From contig OX637797.1 in assembly GCA_951802425.1 (NCBI GenBank), positions 682,001 through 746,000 of the forward strand: a DNA stretch of 64,000 bases. Direction: 5' to 3'. The notes under the pieces were generated by a model. It had not been told where the DNA came from. It was given only the letters and a program-made list of their open reading frames with translations, and ran no database searches. The translations under genes were made by a program, and so were the position numbers. The stretch is from Clavaria fumosa. Taxonomy: Eukaryota; Basidiomycota; Agaricomycetes; Agaricales; Clavariaceae. This document shows, in pieces, positions 28,419-40,411 of this stretch (its first letter is position 1; every line of letters starts with the position of its first letter).

Positions 28419-31400
28419 CTACTTGTGCTGATCTTTGAATGTGGCAGCCAGATTGGCAATACTTGCCAAAGTAAGAGGGTGTCCTGGCCCAAATATCCTC
28501 TTCCTCACTTCCATCACATGCACTTCTAGACTCTCTGCTTCATCCAACTTCCCCTGATACCTGTATGTGGTTGCCAGATTGGCAATACTTGACAAAGTGT
28601 TAGGGTGTTCTGGCCCAAGTATCCTCTTCCTCACTTCCATCACTTGCACTTGTAGACTCTCTGCTTCATTCAACTTCCCTTGATTCCTGTATGTGGTTGC
28701 CAGATTGGCAATACTTGACAAAGTGTTAGGGTGTTCTGGCCCAAGTATCCTCTTCCTCACTTCCATCACTTGCACTTCTAGACTCTCTGCTTCATCCAAC
28801 TTCCCCTGATTCCTGTATGTGCCTGCTAGATTGGCAATACTTGCCAAAGTATGAGGGTGTTCTGGCCCATGTATCCTCTTCCTCACTTCCATCACTTGCA
28901 CTTGTAGACTCTCTGCTTCATCCAACTTCCCTTGATTTTCATATGTGGTTGCCAGATTGGCAATACTTGACAAAGTAAGAGGGTGTTCTGGCCTGAGTAT
29001 CCTCTTCCTCACTTCCATCACTTGCACTTCTAGACTCTCTGCTTCATCCAACTTCCCCTGATTCCTGTATGTGCCTGCTAGATTGGCAATACTGGACAAA
29101 GTATCAAGGTGTTCTGGCCCAAGTATCCTCTTCCTCACTTCCAACACTTGCACTTGTAGACTCTCTGCTTCATCCAACTTCCCTTGATTCCAGTATGTGG
29201 TTGCCAGATTGGCAATACTTCTCAAGGTCTGTTGGTGTTCTGGACCATGTATCCTCTTCCTCACTTCCATCACTTGCACTTCTAGACTCTCTGCTTCATC
29301 CAACTTCCCTTGATTTTTGTATGTGTCTGCCAGATTGGCAATACTTGACAAAGTATCAGGGTGATCTGGCCCATGTATCCTCTTCCTCACTTCCATCACT
29401 TGCACTTGTAGACTCTCTGCTTCATCCAACTTCCCTTGATTTTTGTATGTGGCTGCCAGATTGGCAATACTTGACAAAGTATCAGGGTGATCTGGCCCAT
29501 GTATCCTCTTCCTCACTTCCATCACTTGCACTTCTAGACTCTCTGCTTCATCCAACTTCCCTTGATTCCAGTATGTGGTTGCCAAATTGGCAAGAATTGC
29601 CAAAGTGTAAGGGTGTTCTGGCCCATATATCCTCTTGCTTGCTTCCACCACTTGCACCACCAGACTCTCTGCTTCATCCAACTTCCCCTGATTCCTGTAT
29701 GTGGCTGCCAGATTGGCAATACTTGCCAAAGTTTGAGGGTGTTCTGGCCCATATATCCTTTTGCTTGCTTCCATCACTTGCACTTCTAGACTCTCTGCTT
29801 CATCCAACTTCCCTTGATTCCAGTATGTGACTGCCAGATTGGCAATGCTTGCCAAAGTATGAGGGTGTTCTGGTCCATATATCCTCTTGATTGCTTCCAT
29901 CACTTGCACTTGTAGTCTCTCTGCTTCATCCAACCTCCCTTGAGTCCTGTATATGTCTGATAGATTGGCAATACTTGCCAAAGTATCAGGGTGTTCTGGC
30001 CCATGTATCCTTTTGCTTGCTTCCATCACTTGCACTGCTAGACTCTCTGCTTCATCCAGCTTCCCTTGATTTTTGTATGTGGCTGCCAGATTGGCAATAC
30101 TTGACAAAGTAAGAGGGTGTTCTTGCCCATGTATCCTCTTCCTCACTTCCATCACTTGTGCTTGTAGACTCTCTGTTTCATCCAACTTGCCCTGATTCCT
30201 GTATGTGCCTGCTAGATTAACAATGCTTGCCAAAGTAAGAGGGTGTTCTAGCCCATATATCCTCTTGCTTGCTTCCATCACTTGCACTTCCAGACTCTCT
30301 GCTTCATCCAACCTCCCTTGATTTTTGTATGTGGCTGCCAGATTGGCAATACTTGCCAAAGTATCAGGGTGTTCTGGCCCATATATCTTCGTGCTTGCTT
30401 CCATCACTTGCACTTCTAGACTCTCTGCTTTATCCAACTTCCCCTGATTCCTGTATGTGGTTGCCAGATTGGCAATACTTGCCAAAGTATCAGGGTGTTC
30501 TGGCCCATATATCCTCTTGCGTGCTTCCACCACTTGCACCACCAGACTCTCTGCTTCATCCAACTTCCCCTGATTCCTGTATGTGGCTGCCAGATTGGCA
30601 ATACTTGCCAAAGTTTGAGGGTGTTCTGGCCCATATATCCTTTTGCTTGCTTCCATCACTTGCACTTCTAGACTCTCTGCTTCATCTAACTTCCCTTGAT
30701 TCCAGTATGTGGCTGCCAGATTGGCAATACTTGACAAAGTATCAGGGTGTTCTTGCCCATGTATCCTTTTCCTCACTTCCATCACTTGCATGTGTAGACT
30801 CTCTGCTTCATCCAACTTCCCCTGATTCCTGTATGTGTCTGCTAGATGGGCAATACTTGTCAAAGTATCACAGTGTTCTGGCCCATGTATCCTCTTCCTC
30901 ACTTCCATCACTTGCACTTGTAGACTCTCTGCTTCATCCAACTTCCCTTGATTCCAGTATGTGGCTGCCAGATTGGCAATGCTTGCCAAAGTATGAGGGT
31001 GTTCTGGCCCATGTATCCTCTTGCTTGCTTCCATCACTTGCACTTCTAGACTCTCTGCTTCATCCAACCTCCCTTGAGTCCTGTATGTGCCTGCTAGATC
31101 AGCAATACTTGACAAAGTTTGAGGGTGTTCTGGCCCATATATCCTCTTGCTTGCTTCCATCACCTGCACTTGTAGACTCTCTGCTTCATCCAACTTCCCT
31201 TGATTCCCACATGTGACTGCTAGTTTAGCAATACTTGACAAAGTATGAGGGTGTTCTGGCCCATGTATCCTCTTCCTCACTTCCATCACTTGCACTTCTA
31301 GACTCTCTGCTTCATCCAACTTCCCTTGATTCCAGTATGTGGCTGCCAGATTGGCAATGCTTGCCAAAGTATGAGGGTGTTCTGGCCCATATATCCTCTT

Positions 31401-33811
31401 CCTCACTTCCATCACTTGCACTGCTAGACTCTCTGCTTCATCCAACCTCCCTTGAGTCCTGTATGTGTCTGCTAGATTGGCAATACTTGCCAAAGTATCA
31501 GGGTGTTCTTGCCCATATATCCTCTTGCATGCTACCATCACCTGCACTTCTAGACTCTCTGCTTCATCCAACTTCCCTTGATTCCCATATGTGATTGCTA
31601 GATTAGCAATACTTGACAAAGTAAGAGGGTGTTCTGGCCCATGTATCCTCTTGCTTGCTTCCATCACTTGCACTTCTAGACTCTCTGCTTCATCCAACTT
31701 CCCCTGATTCCTGTATGTGCCTGCCAGATTGGCAATACTTGTCAAAGTCTCTGAGTGTTCTGGCCCAAGTATCCTCTTCCTCACTTCCATCACTTGCACT
31801 TCTAGACTTTCTGCTTCATCAAACTTCCTCTGATTCCTGTATGTGGCTGCCAAACTGGCAATACTAGACAAAGTGTCTGGGTGTTCTGGCCCAAATGCCT
31901 TCTGCCTCTCCTTCCTCACCTGAACTTGTAATTGCTCTGCTTCTTGAAAATGACCCAGTTCCACATATGCTAATGCAAGTCCCCACATTGTTTCCAGTGT
32001 TCTTGGATGCTTTGCCCCAAAGATCTTATTGCACATATGCCTTGCATCCCTATAATGTCTTGCTGCTTCCTTGTAATAACCATTCACAAAGTACACCTGT
32101 CCCAAACTATTTTCTTCCAGAATAACCTCTTCTTTGTCAATCATCTGTTTGGTGATTTCCACACCTCTGTGATGTCTCTCATTTTTGAAAATGTGTGGAA
32201 TGAGTGATTTGCAAAATATGTAGTCTTCAGAAGTGCTTGGCTCTCTGATTGAATGACACAGCATTCTCCTTGTTGTAAGACAGCTTATCTGCTGGTCAAC
32301 CCTTGACAATCTATCCCAGCTCCACAAATGCACCAATGGGTGTATGGAGTAGATCTTGCCTTCCAGACTCTTGATAAGGGAAAATGACAGCAACATGGCA
32401 ATCCCTTCTCTCAACCAAGCTCCATCCCATTTGCCTTCCTTGTCCATTTGCATCAATGTAGCATGAAAATTGGAGAATGCTTCTGATACATGTCTCCTTT
32501 GCTTTCTGCCACCGGATATAGAGGAGAGCACCTTCTGGAACAGCTTGATTTGTTTGGCATTCCTATCAGTGGGAAAATTGGCTGCTGCTCTTTGGAATAT
32601 CTCTTCTGATATACTTTCATGATGAAGTGAAGAAAATATTTGTAGCAAGAGGATGGCACTTTTGGCAGCCTGGACATTCTTGGTGTTTTCCTGTCCTGCA
32701 GCTCTTGCTGCTATGGCTTGGAATGACAGGTCCCATGTCCCATACACTGCCTGACCATAGTTTGATGCTCCCTTGAATGATGGATGTGCTAGTAGATCAT
32801 GGTGATGTTGCTGATATTTCCCAAGGTATTCACCAAGTTCACAGAGGCCAGAAGAAATATATGCTCCAGCTTGATCAACTGCCAAAGGCAAACAGCACAA
32901 TTCAGCCACAACAGGCTGAGAGGTATTCCTCAACAATTCAGCAGATTCATCAAGGCATGCAGCCTTCAAAAGTAAAGATATTGCTTCCTGCTCCTCCATT
33001 TTCTCAACCTCCTCCCATGCCTTAGGATTCACAGTGCGGCGCATGCCTGGATTTCTGCTTGTGATCAACAAGTTTCCATGACTGCCTCTGGGTGTGAACT
33101 TGGAGAGCATGTCAGGATCACTTGCATTGTCAAATACAAGCAGCCAGTTCTCCTTGACAGTGTAAGACAGCCACAGGAGCACAGACTCCACAGAGCTTTG
33201 GACTCCGGATTGCCGAGCAGCAGGAATCTCTGCAATGTCTTTGACACTCTGCTCAGCAGTCTCATTATTGGTCGCATCAATCCAAAACACTTCCCAGAAC
33301 CTGGCAGGACTGGTGAGATTGACAGAATCAGTGGCAGACCAGATCAGACTCACAAGTCCCTGTTCTGTTCGACAAATTTCAAACATATCTGGGTCTTCCC
33401 CACACCACCCATTCCATATAGCAGAAATTGTTTCTGGCACTCGACCGGCATGCTGAAGTGATGTCGGAGTCTGTCTAGATGACCTTCACGCCCAGTGAAG
33501 AGAGGACTGGATGGAGGCATCAAGCGGTATGGAGTCCTTGGCTCTACTTGTTTGGGCACATTGGCAGCAGCCTGATCTATGTTGCAGGTGAGACACGGAC
33601 TTATATGATCTTATGTACGGAATCTCATTCCTGCTCACTGTAGATGGTGTAAGTATTGATTGTTCTGTTATCGACGATGCTGAGGTTATGACTACCGACA
33701 TCGCCGCCACGACCAGTCGCACTGGATGTATCTAGAGAAGATTCAATACCACGCGGAACGAGACCACGCAAGCTACTCACTGATTGTTGCGAAACTGAAG
33801 TCTTGACTCAT
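28419..33811 (-). CDS. NLR-A: NB-ARC protein with about 28 kinesin-light-chain-type TPR repeats
   Basis: Proposed exons: 33781-33811, 33639-33731, 33354-33576 and 28419-33300. The sum is 5229 bases (1742 residues) in one frame. Introns are 49, 62 and 53 nt, all GTGAGT or GTGAGC to AG. Features: a short Gly/Asn/Thr-rich N-terminus (1-48); an NB-ARC NTPase with P-loop GMGGVGKT at 96-103, Walker B WLLVFDNA at 168-175, an LLITSRNP motif at 193-200 and CLPLAVDQAGAY at 252-263; a helical linker with degenerate TPRs (about 420-585); then 27 full and one partial 42-residue TPRs (plus coordinates 28422-31892) of consensus GPEHPDTLSSIANLAATYRN. In fungi such proteins are STAND/NLR-type sensors linked to non-self recognition and programmed cell death; ligand and output here are unknown. 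It is transcribed divergently from gene X. It is a paralogue of NLR-B. Confidence 0.88.
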
Positions 33812-34198
33812 GATTTGGCCAACGGTGACGAGGAGGGTGTTATCGATGCAATCAGCACTCGTCTGCTGCGCAGTTGCCCTTGCTGTACCGTCATCAGATC
33901 ATGTGATGCCCATTTTAGGGTTGCTCTGAATTTATTATGCTCTCACCGGGAATCGAACTCGTGAGCACAAGTTTCGATGATCAAGGTTACCGAGAGCCAC
34001 AGCCACAGGGTGTGATGACTCAGCCCTGAGTCTCGCCCATAAGCCTGAGTCACGACCATCCAAGGAGGCTGAGGAGGCGTGTCTTTTGGCTCATTCGTTC
34101 ACCTCAAACATACAACAACGATGCCGTTCTGAAAGAGGAGACTTTCCCATCTAAAGCGAGCGACTTTGGCTCTCACTTCTTCTTGCGCCGTGCTCAGG
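33812..34198. promoter_or_regulatory. Shared divergent promoter of NLR-A and gene X-A
   Basis: 387 bases separate the two start codons, which point away from each other. It holds the tRNA-like sequence at 33938-33997. The same arrangement is found at 50660-51046, mostly conserved. Confidence 0.55.
33938..33997 (-). ncRNA. Truncated tRNA-like sequence (60 nt), left copy
   Basis: On the minus strand GCTCTCG at the 5' end pairs over seven bases with TGAGAGC before a discriminator A. The T-loop TTCGATT and a Pol III B-box-like core GAGTTCGATTCCC are present. At 60 nt it is too short for a cloverleaf: I cannot place a D-arm plus anticodon arm. In the right copy the T-stem is perfect (CGGG...CCCG); here one G has become A. 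Most likely a tRNA pseudogene or tRNA-derived element. Confidence 0.5.
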
Positions 34199-36974
34199 AT
34201 GGACGACGACGACCTCAATACCACCCCGCGGTCTCCACCTCCTACCTATACGTATAACCACTACAACGTTCAGTCGTCTGAAGACAAGTTTGAGACGGCC
34301 GTGGCTGCTGCTCTTCTCCCCTCGACTCTTGGCGCTTTAAGAGGGCAGAGGAAATCAGAAATACAGAAGGAGAAGATAAAGAGGACTGCGACGACTTCCA
34401 CTAAGAAAAGCAAGCAGAGGGAGCACGTTGGATCTGTCCCGCTCCGATTGAACCTGGCCTCGACGTCTGGTCCGACCACGAGAAGGAGGAAGACGGAAAG
34501 GAAAACGATGACCGCTGCTGCTACTGTCCTCCCCGTCCCGGCATACCTCGTCCTCGTCGGTGATCAGCAGGACCGTGTTATGGATCAGGGCGATAACGAC
34601 GATTTCGAGGACGAGAGCGAGGGCGGTGCGGGATTGGATCTGCGTTTGGACGTCCCATCTGACAGACCACCCGATTATTACTCTGATCACGGCGATTCGC
34701 AACCCGAAGACGACGATGGCGACAACAACGACGACAGTGGTGGCCGCAATTTGGACCCCGTTGGACGTCGCCTATCCGTGTCTCGGCGGTGGCAGCGTCT
34801 GCGTCTGGTTAGTCCCTGCCCTATATTACCTGATGCTGTGTGGTTAACCGCAAGATTGGCACAGCACCACTACCCGCTGACCTATTCACCCCGTCGTCTC
34901 CCTACCCGTGACCAGCACCGGCAAGAGCATCAACATCGGAAACAGCACACCAACGTCCAATTGCAGTCATGCTCGCACCCTGGCAGACACGCACCTCATG
35001 ACCGCCATCAGAGCAGTACGTCACCCACTACGCGAATCAGCAATCACCGTCGCCGTCTCCGCTATCCCGAAGACGTTGATAAGGAAGGTGGCGGAGACAG
35101 GGAGGATGAGGGGGGTTCTCCGTCCTTGGATGCTTTGCTCGAGCGGAGCGTACACGCGCTCGAGACGTCGAACGAGCTCTTACGGTCCTCGATATCCACA
35201 CAGACGAGCCTGTCCGCTGTCGTGCGTGCCGCAGACGATCACAATCACAATGGTCACAGTGACCGTACTCATCCAGACAACCACCCGAACGACGGCGATG
35301 CTCCTGCCCCTGCCGACCGTGCGCTCGACCGCGCCCGTTTATGGTCCCTGCGCATACGCAAGCGCATCGATGACCCTGCCTGGGCAGGCGATGACGGTCT
35401 GGTGGGCCAGATTAGCAAGCGCGTCGATGGCTTGCTGTTTGAGCACGAGGAGGAGGTGGGGGAGGGAGTGGATCGGTATACGGACACGTCCTGGCGCCCG
35501 ACCGCCAGACTTGGCGGGATGAGCACCAGTCTGCCCAACGCGCCGTCGCATTCGCACCATCGTCACCAACGCCATCATCGAGCAGAGGAACAACGCCCCT
35601 CACAGCGCGCGCGGAAGCGGGCCTCGCTGGACTCGTTCCGCCCTGTACGGGGCAACGGCTATGGCGACGGTGACGCGGGGCAGCCGCAGTTGTGCCTGCT
35701 GTCTTCGGTGTGCGAACGCACACGTCTCGTCGCACCTGCGCCGCGCGCACTGACGACGTATGTCGGCTCGATGGACGACCCGCACGAGATCTCTTTGCCG
35801 TCTACGCTCGGCGTGCGGGCGCACTCGTCGCACTGGCGCACACCCGCATCCTCCATCGACCTTGGGTGCTTCTCCTTGCAGCAGCAACAATGGAGGCAGC
35901 AGCAGCAGCAGTCGCCACAGCAGCGACATCACCAATCCCTGTCTTCTTCGCCTGCGTATAGCATCCTCTCTTCGTTCAAGCCGACCTCGCGTGCCGCCTC
36001 CCTTCTGTCCCTCTCTCCGCGCAAGACGCGCGTCCGGGAGGCGCCGAGCAAGGATATGTGTAAGTGCCCGTGGCTCCTCCCATCCTTCCTGTGTGCGTTA
36101 TTCCTGACAAATCTGTTCGGATTTGTAGTTCGAGGGCGACCGAGGACGCGGATGTTCAAGCGTGTCGAATCTACTCCTACATCTCCTACCCCATGTCCTC
36201 CCATGATTCTCGTCCGTGATGACTTGACGACCCCGTGCATCGACGAGGAGTCATCACGCTCTTCTTCCTCGTCCGCCGGGAGTGTGAAGCAGAGCATCCT
36301 AACTCTTCGCAAAATATTAGACGAACAGTCCGCCACGGAGTCGCCACAGAGAGTCTCACCTTCCTCGTCGCGTGGCGGAGTGTTCTTCCGGGAAGAAGAC
36401 AAGGAGCAGCAGTGGCGCCGCCGCCATTTGAAGCCCCCCAGACGACTGATCCCGCCACGGCCGGAGCCAGCGCTGGGCACGTCCACAGCGACGGCGTCCA
36501 TCTCGCGGCTGTTCACGAAGGCGATACACTCGTCCTCGACGCGTGCTCGCACGCCACCGCGGCACTCGTCGATGAAACGTCGGTCATACCCGACGGTTCC
36601 GCCGACGCCTGCGCCGACACCTGCGGAGACGCCGTCCGCGGTGCCGTCCTCGGGGCGGTCGACCCCTAAGCGGATCACCTTTGCGGCGCTGCCTGAGTCC
36701 TATGCTGCGGGGCGACGTGGAAGCATGAGGCGCCGGAGAGCGAAGGGGAAGGGGAAGACGAGGGGGCGTGGAGGGGGGCGGCGCGCGGTTGCGCCGAGTG
36801 TAGACGAGGATGAGGACGATATGGACGATGATGACGGTACCGATCGCGAGAAGGGCGGGCTCCTGGCGTGGATCTTGAGCATGGTGGGCCCGCCGGGCAT
36901 GCATGCATCCTTGAGGCGGGGTGAGATGTCATTTCCGACTACACCATGGGAGTCCAGGTTAACCATGGATGAGT
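34199..36974 (+). pseudogene. Gene X-A: 3'-truncated copy of an uncharacterised low-complexity protein gene
   Basis: ATG at 34199 (MDDDDLNTTPRSPPPTYTY). The frame stays open to 37237, but similarity to the right copy ends at about 36974, at TMDE, and the tail beyond is unrelated sequence. A canonical 69-nt intron is visible at 36060-36128 (GTAAGT to TTGTAG). Other introns or frame changes between 34800 and 35100 cannot be excluded, because alternative frames there also look protein-like. Features: acidic start, a conserved helix (LLERSVHALETSNELLRSS), a Gln-rich tract near 35880, and a basic block (RRRRAKGKGKTRGRGGGRR) followed by an acidic block near 36730-36840. Function unknown. Confidence 0.6.
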
Positions 36975-39967
36975 GCTTGTCTGCTGCACTGCTGCGCTTG
37001 CTGTATGTCACGTGCTCATTTATGTCCTCGTCCAGTTGGAGACCTTTGTTTTTCTCATCCGAGCATTCCCCAGCGTTTGATGGAACCTCCACGGACCGTC
37101 GTAGGACTGCTTCAGGGTCTCCGCTAGTACCTGCGAACAAGAGCGGCGGGAAGAGGAAACCGCGCTTGAGGGAACCATTTGCACCCAGGCTTCCAGCTCC
37201 CTTTGTTATCCAGGGTATCTCCGTCCTGCGCCCATAGTCGGATTTGGCGCCGCCGCTCGCCCTAGCCCTTGGTAATGCGGAGGCATCACAAGCACTCTCC
37301 ACCCCATCTGTGTCCGCGCGTATCGGGGTCGCGTTGCCTCCTTCCACCCCCGCTGGGTTAGATTCGAATGAGGCCGGGGCCGTTCCTACCTTCAATTTCG
37401 CCTACTCTTACCATTGACTAAGTGTTCAGTCGCTGGTCTTCGCAGGAGCCATGACACTTGTTGTCGAGCGGCTTGGGCAGTTACAGGCGTGCCTGCCCCA
37501 CCTGGGCCTTTCCCTGCGCACCTGAATCCGCCTGAGCCTTCTTCTGCCTTGGCTGTTTCACTTCCCGAGATGCTCTCTTCAACGTTGACACCGACTTTTG
37601 GATCGTTTCTTGTTATCCGTCTCATTTATGTACCATCAGTGACTCTGACCACATCCACAACTCCAATCGCTCAAGGTTGACAATTAGCTCGACTTGAAAA
37701 AAGCCCAACTCCCATAGCCCACACTCGTGGATAGGTCTATTGACGCAGTGGCTCTCTTCCCGCTCCTGCACACCACCCAGATCGACTGGTGCTCTATGCA
37801 CCCCGCTCACGCACCTGCGCCCCATGCACACCACCCATGCCGCCTGCGCCCCATCCATGCACACCACCCACATCGACTGGTGCCCTATGCGCCCCGCTCA
37901 TCTCGCCTGTACCCTATGCGCCCTGCTCATCCCGCCTGTACCCCATCCCCCCACTCATTCCGCCTACATTCCTACCGATCCAGTAAAGGACTTAACCCTG
38001 GCCCTAGACGCTGATCCTACAACCAAGATCAAGACCATTGATGAAGAAATCAGCGCGCACGACTGTTTTCTTTCCAATTTGAAACACTCAAGTTTACTCT
38101 TCCAGCTCATTGCTGTCGCTAGAGGGGAAACCCAGAAACAATAACCAGAACCTCTGCAGGCTGCAACTGTCATCCGTGCCACGAACCGATGCCCGCTCCT
38201 AGTCCGCTCCTAGTCCCATCGCCTGCATGGAATGCATTGTCTAATCCTGACCTCTTCTTTCTTCGTAAGTGTGTCCAAGCCCGTCCCCACTGTCTGCTTG
38301 TTTGGCATACTCACATTACCAGTTCTGACATCCAACGTCGTGCCGACGATTCAAATGCATTTGCCGCTGAGGCACGGGCTTGTCAAGCTGCAGACTGCCC
38401 TGGCTGCAGATGATTAACAAGGCATCCGATGAGGAACTGCGCCCACCGCTCTCCTCTGCGTCATTCTACTCTTTTGTCTGCGTCTCCCTGTGCATCTGCT
38501 TCTGTGTCGTATTCACAGCAGTCCGTTTACTTCCATCACTAACTCGTTGCCAGCTGCTGCCTCTCGGCACATCAACGATCCACCCTGGACAGACACAAGC
38601 AATTGCGTTGCGACAGGGAAGAAATCCCGTTTGCGAGCACAACAGGAATGAAACCAATATCGTTGGAGTCCTAGCTGGTGGCGTTGAGGGCGGGCAGCGA
38701 TGGCAATAGTGATGCGGCAGCAACGGCCCAGGTCCCCCACTGCGGTCAAAGACCGATGGCAGGGACCTGGGCCGTTGATTTGCAGCAGCTTGTGCGCGAG
38801 GATAGGGTTATGGCAGTGGCAGTGTGCGGCAGGGCAGGGAGCAAGGCAGCGGCGAGGGCAGCAGGGGGGAGAGAAAGGGCAGGGGAGACTGTGATGGGCT
38901 GTGACCAGCTGTGCGGAGAGCAGGAACTAGGCAAAAGCAATAACACGGCAGAATGAAAAAACAGGATGGCAATAAAACAAGAAACCAATTCATAGACACA
39001 TTCGAGCGCACAGGGAGTGACGGTGCTGGACAACATGGTATCGCCGGAGCGGACGGTGTTCATGGCAAAGGCGGGGCCGTCGCGTGCGCCTGGGCAGAAC
39101 GACCTGGGCGGGGTACCATTTGTAGTGAATCAGGGGTATGTGAGTAGGGAGATGAATGTCAACGCAGATGGGGAGGCATTGACGTGTGTGGTGGATATCA
39201 TCGTTGGTGAAGACTGTGAGCCCATTGGTATTGATGTTGGCGCAGTCGCAGGGGCAAGTGGGGGAGCGATGGGCAGAGCACGGTGACGAAGGCGGCGGAG
39301 GGGACAGGTTGGAGCGATCGTCGGGGTTGGGGTGGGGCTGGTGTTTCAGTGTATTCTGCGTCATCGTCGTCGTCGTCTGTAGTGACTACGTCTGCGCCTA
39401 TTCTGGCTGCGTCTACGTCGGTGTCTGCGTGGCTGGTGGTGGGGAGGTTGCGGTACGGTATACTCGAGGACATGAACGTTCTTCCCTCTTGAGACATATC
39501 ATTATTACCGTAGCGGCTCCTGCTCGCCGCAGGGCATGTTTTTTGAAGCACGATTTGCGATGGCAGGTGCGGCGGCAGCGTCACCAGCGCGGCATGTGCT
39601 GGCGGGCAAGTGTGAGTGGAAAGGTGCTCGCACTGCGTGGTGTACTACTGGTAGGTTGAGTCGAGGTGATATCCCCACGCGTCGATACCGAGTGCCAAAA
39701 TGACGAAAATGTGCCATTGTGCCGAGGCGGAGACGTACTATGAGTACACTGCAAGTACAAGATCCAAGGTAGACAGGGAGTGGTAAGGGCAGCTAGGCAG
39801 GGAGCGGTGTTGGAATCATGGGTTGCTTGTGCTCGTGCCATCACTGTCGGGGGAATATCCATTGCTCAGTGCTCACAGTACCCCGATTATACGCTGATTG
39901 ACAATTATCAGGCTCAACGGATACCAGCAGACCAAAAAACGATGCCTGGGATTCAAAATAGTCTTCT
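36975..39967. other. Unassigned region between the left block and the TIR element
   Basis: Several short ORFs on both strands but no recognisable domain or consistent gene model. 36980-37700 might be a broken gene fragment. 39017-39286 (plus) gives an 89-codon ordinary-looking frame (CVVDIIVGEDCEPIGIDVGA) but without flanking support. Confidence 0.45.
37780..37975 (+). repeat. Imperfect minisatellite, CGACTGGTGC / GCCCCGCTCA type
   Basis: Repeated words CACCACCCA, ATCGACTGGTGC, CTATGCGCCC and CTCATC(T/C)CGCCTGTACCC, with variable spacing. Its translation is a Pro/His/Ala-rich shadow. Confidence 0.65.
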
Positions 39968-39994
39968 ACATCAGGAAAAGTGCAAAGTGACTTA
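39968..39994 (+). repeat. Left terminal inverted repeat
   Basis: Pairs with 42911-42937 (one mismatch, AAAG versus GAAG). Confidence 0.85.
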
Positions 39995-40411
39995 GGCAGT
40001 CTTAGACCTGTCTTAAATTGGATTTAAGAAAAATTAAGACAAGTTGGACTAAGACGAGACTGTCTTAGTCTAAGACAATCCAATTTTCCAGATTTGTCTT
40101 AGATACATCTTAATAATTTTGGCAGGCCTTAATGATTCTTAGCATCTGGCAGACCAAGAGGTATCAAGTATAATTAAGAACCAAAAGTTAGCCTTACAGC
40201 TACTGAATCTGACTGAAACCTGTCTTAAACACCTCAGGAAACATAAAACTTTCTTGACCAGAACTTAGCCAAACTTCAATGATCTTAATCCTCAAATTAG
40301 ACTCAACTTATTAGTAATCAAGTAGTTGATTAAGACAATATTATTAATCAAGTACAGTCAAGTACAGTCAAGTACATGTAAGAACATATAAGGCCTATTA
40401 TATAAGGAGCC

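Noticed and set aside
30416..30634. Short minus-strand ORFs in other frames of the NLR arrays
   Set aside because: Out-of-frame translations of the TPR repeat.
29069..31867. Long plus-strand ORFs opposite the NLR-A TPR array
   Set aside because: They repeat every 126 bp with the TPR units and have no start, domain or conservation beyond the repeat. They are shadows of a stop-free repeated codon pattern.
28422..31892. Regular repeat array that superficially resembles a CRISPR or satellite array
   Set aside because: Units are 126 bp, contiguous, coding for 42-residue TPRs in frame with an NB-ARC domain, in a eukaryotic genome.
33930..34010. A complete tRNA gene in the divergent promoter
   Set aside because: Only acceptor-like and T-arm parts exist; 60 nt leaves no room for D and anticodon arms.
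34560..35522. Alternative plus-frame ORFs in gene X (for example 34908-35522)
   Set aside because: They look partly protein-like, and introns could switch frames, but I could not build a model better than the single long frame. Left open as uncertainty and not annotated.
36356..37395. Minus-strand ORFs over gene X-A
   Set aside because: Low-complexity shadows; the plus frame is conserved with its intron in both copies.
37622..38144. Pro/His-rich ORFs near 37700-38100
   Set aside because: They are translations of an imperfect minisatellite.
39017..39286. 89-codon ORF with ordinary composition
   Set aside because: No neighbouring exons, domain or duplicate support; too short to call.
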